Shown here: positions 6,341 through 7,230 of the stretch, piece by piece | Layout: each line of letters begins with the position of its first letter | Numbering within the stretch: position 1 is the stretch's first letter | Notes under the pieces: generated by a model | What the model was told of the DNA's origin: nothing | Database searches by the model: none | The model's input: the letters and a program-made list of their open reading frames with translations, nothing else | Program-made: the position numbers and the translations under genes | Assembly: GCA_027074515.1 (NCBI GenBank) | Contig: JALTCQ010000075.1 | Span: 1 to 7,230 of the forward strand | Length of the DNA stretch: 7,230 nt | Direction: 5' to 3' | DNA from: Microcaldota archaeon | Lineage (GTDB): Archaea > Iainarchaeota > Iainarchaeia > JAADDC01

Positions 6341-7230
6341 ATGGCAGACGAAAAAGAAAACAAGGCTAAGAAAAAACCACAGAAGCTGGAGGACCTCCCA
6401 GGAATTGGCCCCACAACGGCGGAAAAGCTGAGAGAGGCTGGGTACTCAACCCTTGAAGCCGTAGCAGTTGCTTCCCCTGCCGAACTCATGGAAGTAGCAG
6501 GGCTAGGAGAAGGTACTGCGCTAAAAGTGATCAACGCCGCAAGGGAAGCCCTTGAAATGTCCTGGATGTCCGCGAAGGAACTCATGGAAAAGAGGGGCAT
6601 CGTTGGGCGAATAACCACGGGAGCGAAGGCGCTCGACGAGCTCATCGGAGGAGGTGTGGAGACACAGGCAATTACGGAATTTTACGGTAAGTTCGGCTCT
6701 GGAAAGACGCAGGTCTGCCACCAGCTGGCAGTTAACGTTCAGCTACCCTACGATAAGGGGGGCCTGGACGGAGCCGCACTCTACATAGATACGGAGAACA
6801 CGTTCAGACCAGAGAGAGCCATACAGATGGCCAAGGCAGTCGGCCTAGATCCGGAAAAGGCATTAGAGAAAATATACGTGGCCCGTGCATACAACTCCGA
6901 CCACCAGATGGTCCTAGCAGAGAAAGCTCGCGACATAATCCAGGAAAAGAACATAAAGCTCGTGATCGTGGATTCTCTAACTGCACACTTCCGCGCGGAG
7001 TACGTTGGGAGAGGAGCCCTTGCCGAACGACAACAGAAGCTAAACAGGCACATTCACACGCTACAGAAGCTCGCAGACACGTATAACATAGCAGTGGTCG
7101 TGACGAACCAGGTCATGGCAAAACCCGATATGTTCTTCGGCGATCCAACGGAGCCCATTGGCGGAAACGTAATAGGGCACGCGGCAACGTACAGGATATA
7201 CATCAGAAAGAGCAAGGGCGACAAGAGAAT
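6341..7230 (+). CDS. radA: RadA recombinase, 3' end beyond the window
   Basis: RadA is the archaeal RecA/Rad51 homologue. It forms an ATP-dependent filament on single-stranded DNA and carries out strand exchange in recombinational repair. The visible 296 residues comprise a Lys-rich tail (1-15), a helix-hairpin-helix DNA-binding domain (16-70; [13 protein letters not shown] and VAGLGEGTA), a linker with the polymerisation motif near 75-78, and the ATPase core. The core shows Walker A GKFGSGKT (116-123), catalytic E152 in DTEN, Walker B KLVIVD (206-211), ERQQKL (229-234), loop L1 near 260-265 and loop L2 near 269-285 ([10 protein letters not shown]). There is no intein. The family is about 320-325 residues, so only about 25-30 C-terminal residues are missing, cut by the window edge. 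The ATG at 6341 has a TATA box at leaderless spacing and no Shine-Dalgarno motif. The motif residue usually Phe is Trp (W75), and Walker A has Lys at its second position where Glu is common. Confidence 0.97.
   Translation, partial: MADEKENKAKKKPQKLEDLPGIGPTTAEKLREAGYSTLEAVAVASPAELMEVAGLGEGTALKVINAAREALEMSWMSAKELMEKRGIVGRITTGAKALDELIGGGVETQAITEFYGKFGSGKTQVCHQLAVNVQLPYDKGGLDGAALYIDTENTFRPERAIQMAKAVGLDPEKALEKIYVARAYNSDHQMVLAEKARDIIQEKNIKLVIVDSLTAHFRAEYVGRGALAERQQKLNRHIHTLQKLADTYNIAVVVTNQVMAKPDMFFGDPTEPIGGNVIGHAATYRIYIRKSKGDKR

Noticed and set aside
1..7230. tRNA genes, CRISPR repeats, insertion sequences or inteins
   Set aside because: Gaps between genes are 28 to 125 bp, and nothing cloverleaf-like, repeated or transposase-like was seen. 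RtcB is uninterrupted and RadA shows no insertion in its visible part.

Overview
The window reads as a gene-dense segment of an archaeal chromosome. It carries housekeeping genes whose versions are archaeal or euryarchaeal: a class I (not class II) lysyl-tRNA synthetase, the tRNA ligase RtcB, a short stand-alone TruA, a three-OB-fold RPA with a C4 zinc finger, and RadA in place of RecA. Upstream of starts there are TATA-like boxes about 25 bp before the start codon, and most starts lack a Shine-Dalgarno sequence. This pattern is typical of archaea that make many leaderless mRNAs. I cannot name the lineage. A euryarchaeal group, perhaps near Thermoplasmatota, is a guess.

Layout, left to right: (1) the 3' part of an unrecognised, highly charged helical protein, open to the left edge (+). 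(2) rtcB (-), tail to tail with it and sharing stop-codon bases. (3) A 125-bp divergent control region with a strong TATA box and an inverted repeat. (4) A small unknown four-helix membrane protein (+), the only gene here with a clear Shine-Dalgarno motif. (5) lysS (+), whose TATA box covers the stop codon of the membrane gene. (6) truA (-), overlapping the end of lysS by 18 bp. (7) A 28-bp divergent gap. (8) rpa (+), starting with GTG. (9) radA (+), cut by the right edge.

Two functional themes appear. RtcB, LysRS and TruA act on tRNA (splicing ligation, charging, pseudouridylation). RPA and RadA act together in recombinational repair and replication: RPA coats single-stranded DNA and RadA replaces it to form the recombinase filament. 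There is almost no spare DNA. No gap exceeds 300 bases, and I see no RNA genes, mobile elements or CRISPR repeats. No new multi-gene system is evident. The parts that deserve a second look are the two unknown proteins, the operator-like repeat at 2071-2089, and the very tight promoter arrangements.
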